Shown: positions 46,172-55,368, counted from the first letter of the stretch. The stretch: 64,000 nt of DNA from Acidobacteriota bacterium (GCA_028875725.1 JAPPCR010000006.1:1929786-1993785); one strand, 5' to 3'. Translations and numbers: made by a program. The notes: a model not told the origin generated them from the sequence alone.

Positions 46172-46754
46172 CGGCGGCAGGGCCCGGCGGCACGACTTCG
46201 AGGAGTTCGACCGCGGGTTGCCCATCGCAGAAGATCGTCGCGAGACGGCCATGAACGCGCGACCCTTTGCAGTCCACCCGGTCGCCCAGACCGAAGTGGC
46301 GCCGCATCTCGCCGTCCGGCTCGATCTCGAGCAGACAGTGGGTGCTGATTCGCCGCAACCGGCTGTGGCGAATCAGCACATGGCCGAGCGGAGTCGCTTC
46401 GCTGAGGATCTCGCGCCGGGCTGCCTCCCTCGTAAACCGGAAGTCGATGAGCACGATCCCGAACAGCACCACGCCAGCGGATTGTCCTGGCGCGACGGCC
46501 CTGGCGTCCGCACGCCGCAGGAGGATTCTGCGCGCGTAGCGTCCGTCGTGCGCGACGCGATCCAGGACATCGACGTCGACCGCGGCCCCATGGTGGGCCT
46601 CCAGGGTCACCGTCATGTGATCTTCGTGATCCAGAAGAGCCCGCTGAGGCTGTGGAACGGCAGACCGCGGTACAACCACGGCTTCAGGGGCCCGCCGGCC
46701 GAACAGGCCGTACAGGTCGCCGATGTCGTGCGCCTGCGCAATCACCTCTTTCAC
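46143..46754 (-). CDS. Chorismate-lyase-like (UbiC/DUF98-fold) protein
   Basis: A 203-residue protein. MTVTLEAHHGAAVDVDVLDR, YARRILLRR, VLFGIVLIDFRF, and SEATPLGHVLIRHSRLRRI match the order and spacing of chorismate pyruvate-lyase-fold proteins (the PLG-x-x-L-x-x-H motif). UbiC removes pyruvate from chorismate; this family branch may act on other substrates. GTG 46754 starts the frame; I see no strong ribosome binding site. It overlaps epmA by 29 bp at the 3' end. Confidence 0.6.
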   Translation of the reverse strand: MKEVIAQAHDIGDLYGLFGRRAPEAVVVPRSAVPQPQRALLDHEDHMTVTLEAHHGAAVDVDVLDRVAHDGRYARRILLRRADARAVAPGQSAGVVLFGIVLIDFRFTREAARREILSEATPLGHVLIRHSRLRRISTHCLLEIEPDGEMRRHFGLGDRVDCKGSRVHGRLATIFCDGQPAVELLEVVPPGPAAVRLARSGRR

Positions 46755-46807
46755 GGCGGCGGACTCTACCCCTAGTCTCCGCGACTCTCATCCGAGGCCG
46801 CTGCCCT

Positions 46808-47983
46808 TCAGCGGCGCAACGACCTGTTCCGCTGTTTCCTGGCTACGCCGGCCTCGAGGAGAGCGGAACATTCCACTTCAGGTTGGAGTACCGAGCGGCG
46901 CCAGCCTTCGATCTCCGGCGGCCAAACCCACATGCCTCGCTCGAGACTCCGCGCCGCCCAGGCCTCGAGCGTCCTCCTGGGCACGAGGAACTCGACCGGA
47001 ACGTCGAGATCGGCGGCGACTCGCGCAACCAGTTTTCGCAGTCCCTCCGACACGCGGCTCGAGGACCGCCTGCCGGAGCGTTCCAGACGTTCAGGGAGCC
47101 GATCCGCGGACAGCGCGCGGGCACCCCGCACGAGATCGAGCAGTTTCGGCCCGTACCGCGCTGCCTGGCGCCGTCCAAGGCTCTTCACCGGGGCGAGGTC
47201 CTCCGGCGTGCGCGGCAGGCGTCGCGCCAGGTCGACCAGCGTCTCGTCCTTCAGCACGAAACCCCGGGGCACGTCCCGCCGGCGAGCGCGCCGCTCCCGC
47301 CACGCGGACAGGGCCTCCAGGGCCGCCAATTGACGCCTCGACATGCCCGGTCGCCGCAACCGGTTGTAGGACCACGCCGGATCCAGACGCGCCTCGGCGG
47401 TCTGCAACAGGCGGTCGAAGTCCTCCCCGGCCCAGCCTTCCCGGCCGAGTTCACGCAGCCTCGCCAGTAACCGCTCGTGGGCCGGCAGGAGGTAGGCCAC
47501 GTCGAGACCGGCGTACCGCACCTGCTCGTCGCTGAGCGGACGCCGCAGCCAGTTCGACCGCTGCACGCCCTTCTCCAGCTCGACATCGAAGAGTCGCGAA
47601 ACCAGACGAACGTAGCCCAGCGAACCTCCCAGTCCGCACAGCGTAGCCGCGACCTGACAGTCGAACAGGGGTTCTGGAGGGTGGCCGACGGCCTGGTGGA
47701 GAATCTCCAGATCCTCGCTCGGCGAATGGAACACCTTCATCACCTCTGGCGCCTGGACGACGGCAACCAGGGGCGCCCGATCCCTGATCGAGACCATGTC
47801 GACCAGGTAGCAGCCCTCCGAATCCGCCACCTGAATCAGGCCGAGCCGGGCAAAGAACGTCCGCTCCCGCACGAACTCCGTGTCCAGGCCAATGGCCGGC
47901 TCGCGCAGCCAGCGTTGGGCGAGATCGGCCAACCGAGCGTCACGGTCCACGACCTCGGGGGTCGGCGGCGGAGGAAGTGTCAT
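46808..47983 (-). CDS. rnd: Ribonuclease D family 3'-5' exonuclease
   Basis: A 391-residue DEDD exonuclease. The frame runs on upstream through antisense of the next gene, but ATG 47983 is where similarity begins. Exo I is IGLDTEFVRERTFF, Exo II HSPSEDLEIL, Exo III YAGLDVAYLLPAHERL. An HRDC domain follows (RQLAALEALSAWRERRARRRDVPRGFVLKDETLVDLAR, about 220-290) and a basic C-terminus. It trims 3' ends of tRNA and other structured RNAs. Confidence 0.9.
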   Translation of the reverse strand: MTLPPPPTPEVVDRDARLADLAQRWLREPAIGLDTEFVRERTFFARLGLIQVADSEGCYLVDMVSIRDRAPLVAVVQAPEVMKVFHSPSEDLEILHQAVGHPPEPLFDCQVAATLCGLGGSLGYVRLVSRLFDVELEKGVQRSNWLRRPLSDEQVRYAGLDVAYLLPAHERLLARLRELGREGWAGEDFDRLLQTAEARLDPAWSYNRLRRPGMSRRQLAALEALSAWRERRARRRDVPRGFVLKDETLVDLARRLPRTPEDLAPVKSLGRRQAARYGPKLLDLVRGARALSADRLPERLERSGRRSSSRVSEGLRKLVARVAADLDVPVEFLVPRRTLEAWAARSLERGMWVWPPEIEGWRRSVLQPEVECSALLEAGVARKQRNRSLRR

Positions 47984-48115
47984 CGAACAGAAAGGCGGAC
48001 GACCGGAACGAGGCGGTTTAGCCGGATGGTAACGCCAGACCCGGCGAGTCTTGGGCGTCGGATGATCCCCGGCGTACAATCGGCTCGTCCCGACGAGAGA
48101 ACCGGACGACGACCG

Positions 48116-49051
48116 ATGGCCAACCAATCCGTACCACTCGTCATCCTGGGAGGCAGCGACCGCAGGCCCGCCTACATGCCCCCGGGAGGACGTTCCAAGC
48201 ACCCGCTCGCCGGCATCAAGGGCGTGGACGTGAAGATCGGCGGCAGGCCGCTGATCGAACTGGTCATCGAGCGGATCCGCCAGGCCGAAGCCTTCGACCC
48301 GATCTACGTCGCCGGACCCGGTCACGCCTACCGGTCTTTGCCTGACGGGATCTCCGTCGACACCGACGGCGGTTTCGGCCGCAACATCCAGGTCGGAGTC
48401 GAGACGGCCCGCCGGCGGCACGGCGACGGACCGCTGGCGATCGTCACGTGTGACATCGTTCCCGACCCCGCCGAGATGAAGACGGTGGTCCGCGACTTCT
48501 GGAAGTACAGCCCCCTGGATTTCTTCTTTCCGATGATCAAGGCGCCGCGAGACCCCGAACGGCTCGGCGAGTCCGGGTGGAAGCCGCAGTACCACGTCAA
48601 GCCCGAAGGGGCGTCCGAGCCCGTCCCGGTACTGCCCGGTCACCTGGCCATGTTCGACTCGGCAGCGCTTCGCTGGAAGTTCATCTACCGTTTGATGGAC
48701 CTCGGCTACCGGACGCGCAACCGCCCAATCCTGTACCGCAACGCCTACATGGCGCGGCGCCTTCTGTGGATCATGCTGGTTCAGGACTTCATCCACCTTC
48801 TGAACCTCCGCCTTCCGACCTTTACCTGGGACACGTTGCTGTCGGGCACTCGCGCAGCGCGGCGTCTCAAGGAGAAGGTCATCCAGCAGTCCGAGCTGGA
48901 ACTGGCTCTGCGCCGGATGTTCATCAAGCGACGTCACCGGCGCAGGCATCCCGACCGCAAGGTCCGGATGCCGGTCGTCGACGCCATGTCCCTGGCCCGC
49001 GACATCGACACACAGGAAGAGGCGATCGCCTTCGGGGCCGTCTCGGCGTGA
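48116..49051 (+). CDS. MobA-like NTP transferase domain protein
   Basis: A 311-residue protein. VILGGSDRRPAYMPPGGRSKHPLAGIKG at the N-terminus carries a modified nucleotide-binding loop (canonical GGxGxRxxP altered), followed by KIGGRPLIELVIERI, VAGPGHAYRSLP and LAIVTCDIVPDP (metal-binding Asp). The second half has DFFFPMIKA, LPGHLAMFDS and an Arg-rich C-terminus. Similar proteins are annotated as nucleotidyltransferases of unknown substrate. The stop overlaps the next gene's GTG, so the pair is translationally coupled. Confidence 0.72.
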   Translation: MANQSVPLVILGGSDRRPAYMPPGGRSKHPLAGIKGVDVKIGGRPLIELVIERIRQAEAFDPIYVAGPGHAYRSLPDGISVDTDGGFGRNIQVGVETARRRHGDGPLAIVTCDIVPDPAEMKTVVRDFWKYSPLDFFFPMIKAPRDPERLGESGWKPQYHVKPEGASEPVPVLPGHLAMFDSAALRWKFIYRLMDLGYRTRNRPILYRNAYMARRLLWIMLVQDFIHLLNLRLPTFTWDTLLSGTRAARRLKEKVIQQSELELALRRMFIKRRHRRRHPDRKVRMPVVDAMSLARDIDTQEEAIAFGAVSA

Positions 49052-50388
49052 GCGTGGCCGGACGACGCCTCCTCCTCGGCACGGCGCTGGCGGCCGCGAT
49101 CTGCGCACCGCTGCCTGCGGCCGAGCCGCACCTCGTCCTGCTCTCCGTGGACACCCTGCGGGCCGATGCGCTCGGGGCCTACGGCGGCGAGTCAGCCACG
49201 ACGCCGACGATCGACGCTCTCGCCGCCGAGGGCGTGCTGTTCGAGGACGCGCACACCACGATCGGCAAGACCGGTCCCGCCTTCGCCTCGATGTTCACCT
49301 CGCTCTACCCGCCGACTCACGGGGCGCGTCGAAACGCCCAACGGATGCGAAGCGACATCCCGGTTCTCGCCGAGATTCTGGGCCAGACGGGGTACGAGGC
49401 AGCCGCCTTCATCTCGAACTGGACGCTGCGAGCTGATCTGGTCGGCCTGAACCGCGGTTTCGACCACTACGACGAGGAGTTCACCCAGGCCCGCAACGCC
49501 GTCGGGGTGATGGAGCGCCACGCCGACGACGTCGCCAGGGCGGCCGAGCGATGGCTGCGCCAGCGCGCCGGCGACGAGGAGAGGAACCGGCGGCCCCTGT
49601 TCCTCTGGGTCCACTTCTCGGACCCGCACGATCCGTACCTGGAACGAACCGGTTTCACGCCCCCCAGGCCACCGCAGGACCAGCGCGCCGGCGGCTGGCA
49701 GAGGCGCTGGCGCTACCAGTCGGAGGTCAACTACGTCGACCACTGGCTCGGCCGGCTGTCCGAGGCGATCGAGGAGTTCCTGCCGGGTCCCCGCTACACC
49801 GTGTTCGTGAGCGATCACGGGGAAAGCATGGGCGAGCACGGCTACTGGGGGCACGGCAAGAACGTCCACTGGCCCAACGCGCGCATACCGATGATCCTCA
49901 CCGGCCCGGGGATTCCAGAAGGCCGGCGGGTCGAGGCCGCGGTCGGCGTGATCGACGTGCTGCCCACCGTCCTCGACCTGCTCGAACTCGAGCACCCCGC
50001 GGGCGTCGAGGGCCGAAGCCTCGTGCCCATCGGCGACGAACCCGAAGGCGGGGCGCGGCCCCGCTACGTCATCGGCGACAAACACAGCGCCCTGTTCGCC
50101 AGGTCGCGACGCAGCGCGCCCTACGAGAACCCCCTGCAGATCAGCATGGAGCTGGAGGGCGCCAAGGTCCTCCACGACTTCTCGAAGCGCACGACCGTCT
50201 ACTTCGACCTCACCGTCGACCCGGAAGAGGAACGGCCGCTGCCCGCGCCGCCGGTCGACATGGTGCCGCCGCTCGGACGCCGCCTGGTGAACTGGTACCG
50301 GGATCTTCCGAAGTACGAGGCGAAGAGCGGCAACGTCCTCAGCGAGGAGGACATCCGCCAGTTGAAGAGCCTCGGCTACATCGACTAG
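49048..50388 (+). CDS. Alkaline-phosphatase-superfamily 'sulfatase' with Thr at the nucleophile position
   Basis: A 446-residue protein starting at GTG 49048 (GTGA overlap; GTG 49054 is possible) with a signal peptide (LLLGTALAAAICAPLPAAE). LVLLSVDTLRADALGAYGG supplies the first metal Asp, FVSDHGESMGEHGYWGHGKNVHWPNARIPMILTGPG the Asp-His pair, and SLGYID closes it. At the formylglycine position the sequence is T75-G-P-A-F, not C/S-x-P-x-R. It therefore cannot form FGly and is more likely a phosphodiesterase or phosphotransferase using Thr75 than a sulfatase (inference). Coupled to the MobA-like gene. Confidence 0.82.
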   Translation: MSVAGRRLLLGTALAAAICAPLPAAEPHLVLLSVDTLRADALGAYGGESATTPTIDALAAEGVLFEDAHTTIGKTGPAFASMFTSLYPPTHGARRNAQRMRSDIPVLAEILGQTGYEAAAFISNWTLRADLVGLNRGFDHYDEEFTQARNAVGVMERHADDVARAAERWLRQRAGDEERNRRPLFLWVHFSDPHDPYLERTGFTPPRPPQDQRAGGWQRRWRYQSEVNYVDHWLGRLSEAIEEFLPGPRYTVFVSDHGESMGEHGYWGHGKNVHWPNARIPMILTGPGIPEGRRVEAAVGVIDVLPTVLDLLELEHPAGVEGRSLVPIGDEPEGGARPRYVIGDKHSALFARSRRSAPYENPLQISMELEGAKVLHDFSKRTTVYFDLTVDPEEERPLPAPPVDMVPPLGRRLVNWYRDLPKYEAKSGNVLSEEDIRQLKSLGYID

Positions 50389-50393
50389 CTCGG

Positions 50394-51653
50394 CTACTGG
50401 CCGGCGCTGACGAGCACGACGCAGTCGGCGAGCAACCGGGTCGCCGTCTCGATCTCGTCGAGACCCGGCAGCGTCGGCGCGATGCGGATGTTCCGGTCCC
50501 GCGGGTCGACGCCGTACGGGAAAGTAGCGCCCGCGGGCGTCAGCTTGACCCCCGCCCGGCCCGCCATTTCGACCACGGCCCGCGCGCAGCCGGGCTCCGT
50601 GTCCAGGCTCACGAAGTAGCCGCCCCGGGGGCGGCTCCAGGTCGCGACGCCGAGGCCCTCCAGCGACTCGTCGAGAACGCGCAGTACGGTTTCGAACTTC
50701 GGCCGGATCAGCTCCGCGTGTCCTCGCATGTGCTCCCGGACGCTCGCGACGCTGCCGTCGAAGAAGCGGGCATGGGCAAGCTGGTTCAGCTTGTTCGGTC
50801 CGATCGTCTGGATCGAGCGGAAACCCCGGATCCAGTCGCCGTTCGCAGGACTGGCTGCAAGCGCCGCCAGACCGGCGCCGCCGAACGTGACCTTCGAGAA
50901 CGAGGTGACGATCAACGGCCGGTCCTCGTGGCCGTGAGCGACGCAACGGTCGTACAGGCTCGCCAGACGATCCGGCTCGCCCTCGAAGGCATGCAACGCG
51001 TAGGCGTCGTCCCAGATGACCCGGAAGTCGGCCGCCGCGGCCGGCATCGCGGCGATCGCCTCGACCGCGTCGTCCGAATAGGTCACGCCGGTCGGATTGC
51101 TGTAGCGGGGCACGCAGAACATCCCCTTGACGTTCCGATCCTCGCCGGCAAGACGCGCGATCTCGTCGACGTCCGGGCCGTCGTCACCCATCCCGATCGG
51201 CAGCATCTCGATGCCGTAGCGCTCCAGCAGAGCGAAGTGACGGTCGTAGCCGGGACACGGACAGAGGAACTTCACCGGCGTCGAGCGTCTCGGCCCGCCC
51301 CAGGGATCGCCGCCCGGCACGCCGACCAGCATCGCCTGCACGACCAGGTCGTGCATCCACTGCAGGCTCGCGTTGCCGCCGACGAAGACCAGCTCCGGAT
51401 CGATCTCGAGGATCTCGGCGAACATCGCCCGCATCTCCGGCAGGCCGCGCGGATCGCCGCCGTAGTTGCGGCAATCCGTGCCGTCGTCGGCCAGGCTGTC
51501 CTCCCGGCCGACCGCAGCCAGGAGACCATGGGAACGGGCGAGCTGCTCCGGTGACGGCTTGCCCCGCGTCATGTCGAGGTTGAGGCCGGCGGCGCGGGCC
51601 GCGTCGTAGCGGGCTCTCGCCGCATCGACGACTGCCGGATCGATCGCCGGCAC
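50394..51653 (-). CDS. Class I aminotransferase, aspartate-type Ic
   Basis: A 419-residue PLP enzyme. NLDMTRGKPSPEQL and GLPEMRAMFAEILEIDP lead the fold, VFVGGNASLQWMHDLVVQ replaces the classic TNG-phosphate loop, FCVPRYSNPTGVTYSDD carries the conserved NPTG, VIWDDAYALH the cofactor Asp-x-Tyr, and IVTSFSKVTFGGAGLAA the Schiff-base Lys. NIRIAPTLPGLDEI carries the C-terminal Arg for the alpha-carboxylate. These features fit subgroup Ic aspartate aminotransferases. GTG 51653, 5 bp after the PQQ-dehydrogenase stop. Confidence 0.85.
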   Translation of the reverse strand: MPAIDPAVVDAARARYDAARAAGLNLDMTRGKPSPEQLARSHGLLAAVGREDSLADDGTDCRNYGGDPRGLPEMRAMFAEILEIDPELVFVGGNASLQWMHDLVVQAMLVGVPGGDPWGGPRRSTPVKFLCPCPGYDRHFALLERYGIEMLPIGMGDDGPDVDEIARLAGEDRNVKGMFCVPRYSNPTGVTYSDDAVEAIAAMPAAAADFRVIWDDAYALHAFEGEPDRLASLYDRCVAHGHEDRPLIVTSFSKVTFGGAGLAALAASPANGDWIRGFRSIQTIGPNKLNQLAHARFFDGSVASVREHMRGHAELIRPKFETVLRVLDESLEGLGVATWSRPRGGYFVSLDTEPGCARAVVEMAGRAGVKLTPAGATFPYGVDPRDRNIRIAPTLPGLDEIETATRLLADCVVLVSAGQ

Positions 51654-51658
51654 CGCCC

Positions 51659-52831
51659 CTACTCCCCGGCGGCCGCCGCCGCGGCCCCGTCATAGACGAT
51701 GCGGTAGATCACGCCCCGCATGTCGTCCGACACCAGGAGCGACCCGTCGACCCGCTCCATCACGTCGACCGGCCGGCCCCACGAATCTTCGCCCTGGAGC
51801 CAGCCCGTGGCGAACTCCTCGTAGTCGGTGGCCCTGCCGTCCCCGTCGACATGAACCACCATGATCCGGTAGCCGATCTTGTTGCTGCGGTTCCAGGAAC
51901 CGTGCTCCGCAATGAAGATCTGCCCGCGGTAGCGCTCAGGGAACGCGGCGCCCTGGTAGAAGCGCATGCCCACTGCCGCCACGTGCGGGTCGAGGTCGAC
52001 GACCGGCGGCACGAGTTCGTCGCAGGGACGCTGATCGCCGAACTCCGGGTCCGCGATGTCCTGGCCATGGCAATACGGATAGCCGAAGTGCTGGCCATCC
52101 TCCGTCAGCACGTTCAACTCGTCGGGCGGAACGTCGTCACCCATCATGTCCCGTCCGTTGTCGGTGAACCACAGTTCGCTCGTGCCCGGGCGCCAGTCGA
52201 AGCCGACCGTGTTCCGCACTCCGCGGGCGACGACTTCGTAGTCGCCGGTGTCGTCGAGCCGGAGGATCGTCGCGAAGGGATCCCCCTCGTCGCAGATGTT
52301 GCACGGGGCGCCCACCGGCACGTAGAGCCTGCCGTCCGGGCCGAAGCGGATGAACTTCCAGCCGTGATGGGTCTTGTCCGGCAGGTCCGCGGTGACCACG
52401 ACCGGTTCGGGAGGGGAGTCGAGGCGGCTCTCGATCCCTTCGAAACGAAGCACGCGGCTGATCTCGGCAACGTACAGGTCGCCGTCGTGAAAGGCGACGC
52501 CGTTCGGCCAGTTCAGATCGGAGCCGATGCGATAGCGGTCGTCGGCCTTTCCGTCGCCGTCCGCGTCCAGGACTGCGTGAACGACTCCGCCGCCCCTGCG
52601 TCCGGTGCCGACGAAGACGGTTCCGGACGGACTCTGGGCCAGCGAGCGGGCGACGTCGATCTCCGCGGCGAAGACGTCGATCGAGAAGCCGGCCGGCAGC
52701 TCGATCGTGTCCAGACGGAGTTCATCGTCGGAAGCGAGAGCGCCGCTGCCGACTCCGCAAAGAAAGACGAGGAAGCCGGCCACATAGGGCAGGAGGGAAC
52801 GGAAGTTCTGGCTGAAGACGGACCGCGACAT
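51659..52831 (-). CDS. Secreted PQQ-dependent (sorbosone-type) dehydrogenase
   Basis: A 390-residue protein; ATG 52831 is preceded by AAAGGAG. A signal peptide (LLPYVAGFLVFLCGVGSGALA) is followed by a six-bladed propeller: LPAGFSIDVFAAEIDVARSLAQSPSGTVFVGT, WKFIRFGPDGRLYVPVGAPCNICDE, GVRNTVGFDWRP, LWFTDNGRDMMGDD, ELNVLTEDGQHFGYPYCHG and IFIAEHGSWNRS. The conserved His and Arg positions fit soluble aldose/sorbosone dehydrogenases using PQQ. Probably periplasmic or extracellular oxidation of a sugar or aldehyde. Tandem with a paralog upstream. Confidence 0.85.
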   Translation of the reverse strand: MSRSVFSQNFRSLLPYVAGFLVFLCGVGSGALASDDELRLDTIELPAGFSIDVFAAEIDVARSLAQSPSGTVFVGTGRRGGGVVHAVLDADGDGKADDRYRIGSDLNWPNGVAFHDGDLYVAEISRVLRFEGIESRLDSPPEPVVVTADLPDKTHHGWKFIRFGPDGRLYVPVGAPCNICDEGDPFATILRLDDTGDYEVVARGVRNTVGFDWRPGTSELWFTDNGRDMMGDDVPPDELNVLTEDGQHFGYPYCHGQDIADPEFGDQRPCDELVPPVVDLDPHVAAVGMRFYQGAAFPERYRGQIFIAEHGSWNRSNKIGYRIMVVHVDGDGRATDYEEFATGWLQGEDSWGRPVDVMERVDGSLLVSDDMRGVIYRIVYDGAAAAAAGE

Positions 52832-52871
52832 GGCGGATTCTCCTTTGGGTGGGTGTCCTGGCAGCCAGAGC

Positions 52872-54470
52872 TTACGGGACGAACGCCGGCGGCGTGCAGG
52901 CCCTGGAGAACGCCCTGTTGTCGGTGATCGCGGGAGCTGGTTCACCCGCCTCGTTGCGGTACTCGCTCTGCTCACCCGTCAGGGTGTCTCTCACCCGGAT
53001 CGAGTAGCCGAGGTCCGTCGTCGAGGCGCCGTAGACCCAGATGTGGCCGTTCGTTCTGCAGCCGTCCAGGACCTTGATCAGGATCTCCCAGTTGGACGGA
53101 TCCAGGAACCAGAACATGCCGGCGTCGGACGTACCGTGTTCGGCCACGAACGCGGGACTCGGCTCGCCGCCTGGCCTCCACCACACGGCCTTCACTTCGT
53201 AGCGACCGTCGCGCACACACAGTGTTTCGCTCCCGGGTTCGCACGGCCCGTCGTCCCCGGGCGGCTCCGGTTCCGAATCCGGCGGAGGATCGGGCTCCGG
53301 ATCGGGCTCCGGATCGGGTTCCGGCGGTGGAGGCTCAGGCTCAGCCGCCGACGCATGAGTGACGCGGTAGATGACACCCAACCGATCGTCAGACACGAGC
53401 AGTGAGCCGTCGTCGCGCACCATCACGTCCACCGGCCGCCCCCACGCGGTTCCGCCCTGGAGCCACCCGGTCGCGAACTCTTCATAGGCCGTCGGCCTCC
53501 CGCTCGCCCCGAGACGCACCAGCATGACCCGGTAGCCGATCGGCACCGTGCGGTTCCACGACCCGTGCTCGGCGATGAAGATCTGGCCGCGGTAGCGCTC
53601 CGGGAAGGCAGTGCCTGTGTAGAAGCGCATACCCAGGGCTGCCACGTGCGGGCCAAGCGCCTGGACTGGCGGCCTGAACTCCGAGCAGGAGCGTCGGTCG
53701 CCGAACTCGGGGTCGGCGATGCTGCGACCGTGGCAGTACGGATAACCGAAATGCTGGCCGGTCGACGTCAGAACATTCAACTCGTCAGGAGGACTGTTGT
53801 CTCCGAGCCAGTCCCGACCGTTATCGGTGAACCACAATCGACGCGTCGTCGGATGCCAGTCGAAACCGACGGTGTTTCGCACCCCGCGCGCAACAACTGA
53901 GTAACTGCCATCGACAGCCATCCTCAGGATCGAGTTGTACGGATCAGGCTCGTCGCAGATGTTGCAAGGGGCGCCGACCGGGACGTAGAGCTGGCCATCC
54001 GGCCCGAAGCGGATGAACTTCCAGCCGTGATGTTCATCCGTTGGGAGACGATCAGTAACCACGAAAGGCGGCGAAGGCGAGTCCAGGCGATCTTCGATGT
54101 CGTCGTACCGGAGTATCCGGCTGATCTCGGCCACGTAGAGGCTTCCATTGCGGAAAGCAACGCCATTCGGTGAGTTCAGCCCTGCGGCCAATCGGTACGT
54201 ACGGTCTGCCTCACCGTCATCGTCCGAGTCGACGACCGCGTAGACCACGCCCTCGGGTCGGGTGCCGACGAAGACGGTGCCGGCCGGGCTCTGCGCAAGC
54301 GACCGGGCTCCCCGAACGTCGTCGGCGAAAACACTGATCGCAAACCCCTCCGGCAGCTTGATCTCGGACAAGCGCGACACCTGGGCGCGGGCGTCGCCGG
54401 ATCCGACCGCCACGAGGCCCAGGAGGACTGCCAGGCGAAGCCGGGAACCGACCGGGAAGCCGCTGGCCAT
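52872..54470 (-). CDS. Secreted PQQ-dependent dehydrogenase with acidic Pro-rich linker and C-terminal domain
   Basis: A 532-residue paralog of the gene at 51659-52831. ATG 54470 is chosen over TTG 54479. Signal peptide, then the same propeller motifs (FIRFGPDGQLYVPVGAPCNICDE, VGFDWHPTTRRLWFTDNGRD, IFIAEHGSWNRT) to about residue 375. A Pro/Asp/Glu linker (about 378-410) joins a C-terminal domain: ETLCVRDGRYEVKAVWW, SDAGMFWFLDPSNWEILIKVLDGC, and HIWVYGASTTDLGYSIRVRDT. That last domain is recurrent in secreted Acidobacterial proteins and is probably a carbohydrate- or surface-binding appendage (inference). Confidence 0.85.
   Translation of the reverse strand: MASGFPVGSRLRLAVLLGLVAVGSGDARAQVSRLSEIKLPEGFAISVFADDVRGARSLAQSPAGTVFVGTRPEGVVYAVVDSDDDGEADRTYRLAAGLNSPNGVAFRNGSLYVAEISRILRYDDIEDRLDSPSPPFVVTDRLPTDEHHGWKFIRFGPDGQLYVPVGAPCNICDEPDPYNSILRMAVDGSYSVVARGVRNTVGFDWHPTTRRLWFTDNGRDWLGDNSPPDELNVLTSTGQHFGYPYCHGRSIADPEFGDRRSCSEFRPPVQALGPHVAALGMRFYTGTAFPERYRGQIFIAEHGSWNRTVPIGYRVMLVRLGASGRPTAYEEFATGWLQGGTAWGRPVDVMVRDDGSLLVSDDRLGVIYRVTHASAAEPEPPPPEPDPEPDPEPDPPPDSEPEPPGDDGPCEPGSETLCVRDGRYEVKAVWWRPGGEPSPAFVAEHGTSDAGMFWFLDPSNWEILIKVLDGCRTNGHIWVYGASTTDLGYSIRVRDTLTGEQSEYRNEAGEPAPAITDNRAFSRACTPPAFVP
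53287..53322 (-). repeat. 3 x 12-bp tandem repeat coding the acidic linker
   Basis: Units GGATCGGGCTCC at 53287-53298, 53299-53310 and 53311-53322 (last with one C-to-T change) encode PDPE units in the linker of the second dehydrogenase. Such a tract can expand or contract by slippage and would change linker length without shifting frame. Confidence 0.85.
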
Positions 54471-54480
54471 CGAGGTCAAC

Positions 54481-55368
54481 CTACCAGAGCATCACGGCGA
54501 CACCGGCAACGATCACGGCCACCGTCAGCACCTTGCGCAGCGTGAGCGGCTCCGCGAAGAAGACGCGACCGAGAACCAGCGCCAGCGAGGAGCCTATGCC
54601 CCGCTTCACCGTCTCGACAAAGCCGACCCAGGCGTGCTGAAGCGCCAGCAACTGGAGCCCCTGCGCCGCGGCGCCGAGGGCGACGGCGGTCAGCAGCAGG
54701 GCCCAGGTCCCCGCTCTCGCGCGCACGTCCGCGCGGGAGCGCACTCCCGGCGCCTCGCGCAGGCCGCGAAGAACGAGCGTCAGCACGGACAGGCCAACGC
54801 CCAGGTGCAGAACCAGGCCATGGAAGGCCGCGTTCGAGGCTTCGGTCGCGAGCTTGTCGAGCGGCAGCGCCGACGCCCAGAGGAAGGCGACCAGGATCAT
54901 CCACCGCGCTCCCGCGCTCAGTCTCCACGGCTGGCGACGCTCTCCGCTCCGCTCGCCCAACTGGAGCGCGAGAGCGCCGAACACGACCATCGCGATGCCG
55001 AGCCACTCGCGGGCGCCCGGCAGTTCGCCCAGCAGTGGGATCGCGAGCAGCGACGTGAACACCGGCGTCAGCGAGAGCAGGGGGATCACCGCGCTCAGCC
55101 CGGAGAGACGCACGGAGCGCAGGAAGCCGTAGTTCGCGCCCAGATTGCACGCGACGGAGGCAACACCCGGCCATACGTACGCGGCACTCACGGCAACGGG
55201 CGGCTGCCGTGCCACCCACACGCCGTAGAGAGGCACAGCGCCGAGCGCCAGGACCATGACGAGGAAGGCGTCGCTCAGGCGACCGGTGAGCTTCTTGCGC
55301 AGCAGGTCGAACAGCGAGAAGCAGAGCGTTGCGCCGACCACCAGCACGATGCCGAGCAGGGAAACCAT
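54481..55368 (-). CDS. EamA-family (DMT) transporter
   Basis: A 295-residue integral membrane protein with about ten hydrophobic helices in two EamA halves: CFSLFDLLRKKL, VPLYGVWVA, FLRSVRLSGLSAVIPLLSLTPVFTSLLAIPLLGE, and VETVKRGIGSSLALVLGRVFFAEPLTLRKVLTVAVIVAGV. The pro-helix pattern with ...LTPVFTSLLAI.. / ...GE.. is typical of drug/metabolite exporters. The substrate is unknown. Its stop lies 10 bp before the dehydrogenase ATG, so it heads the operon EamA, dehydrogenase, dehydrogenase, aminotransferase. Confidence 0.85.
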   Translation of the reverse strand: MVSLLGIVLVVGATLCFSLFDLLRKKLTGRLSDAFLVMVLALGAVPLYGVWVARQPPVAVSAAYVWPGVASVACNLGANYGFLRSVRLSGLSAVIPLLSLTPVFTSLLAIPLLGELPGAREWLGIAMVVFGALALQLGERSGERRQPWRLSAGARWMILVAFLWASALPLDKLATEASNAAFHGLVLHLGVGLSVLTLVLRGLREAPGVRSRADVRARAGTWALLLTAVALGAAAQGLQLLALQHAWVGFVETVKRGIGSSLALVLGRVFFAEPLTLRKVLTVAVIVAGVAVMLW

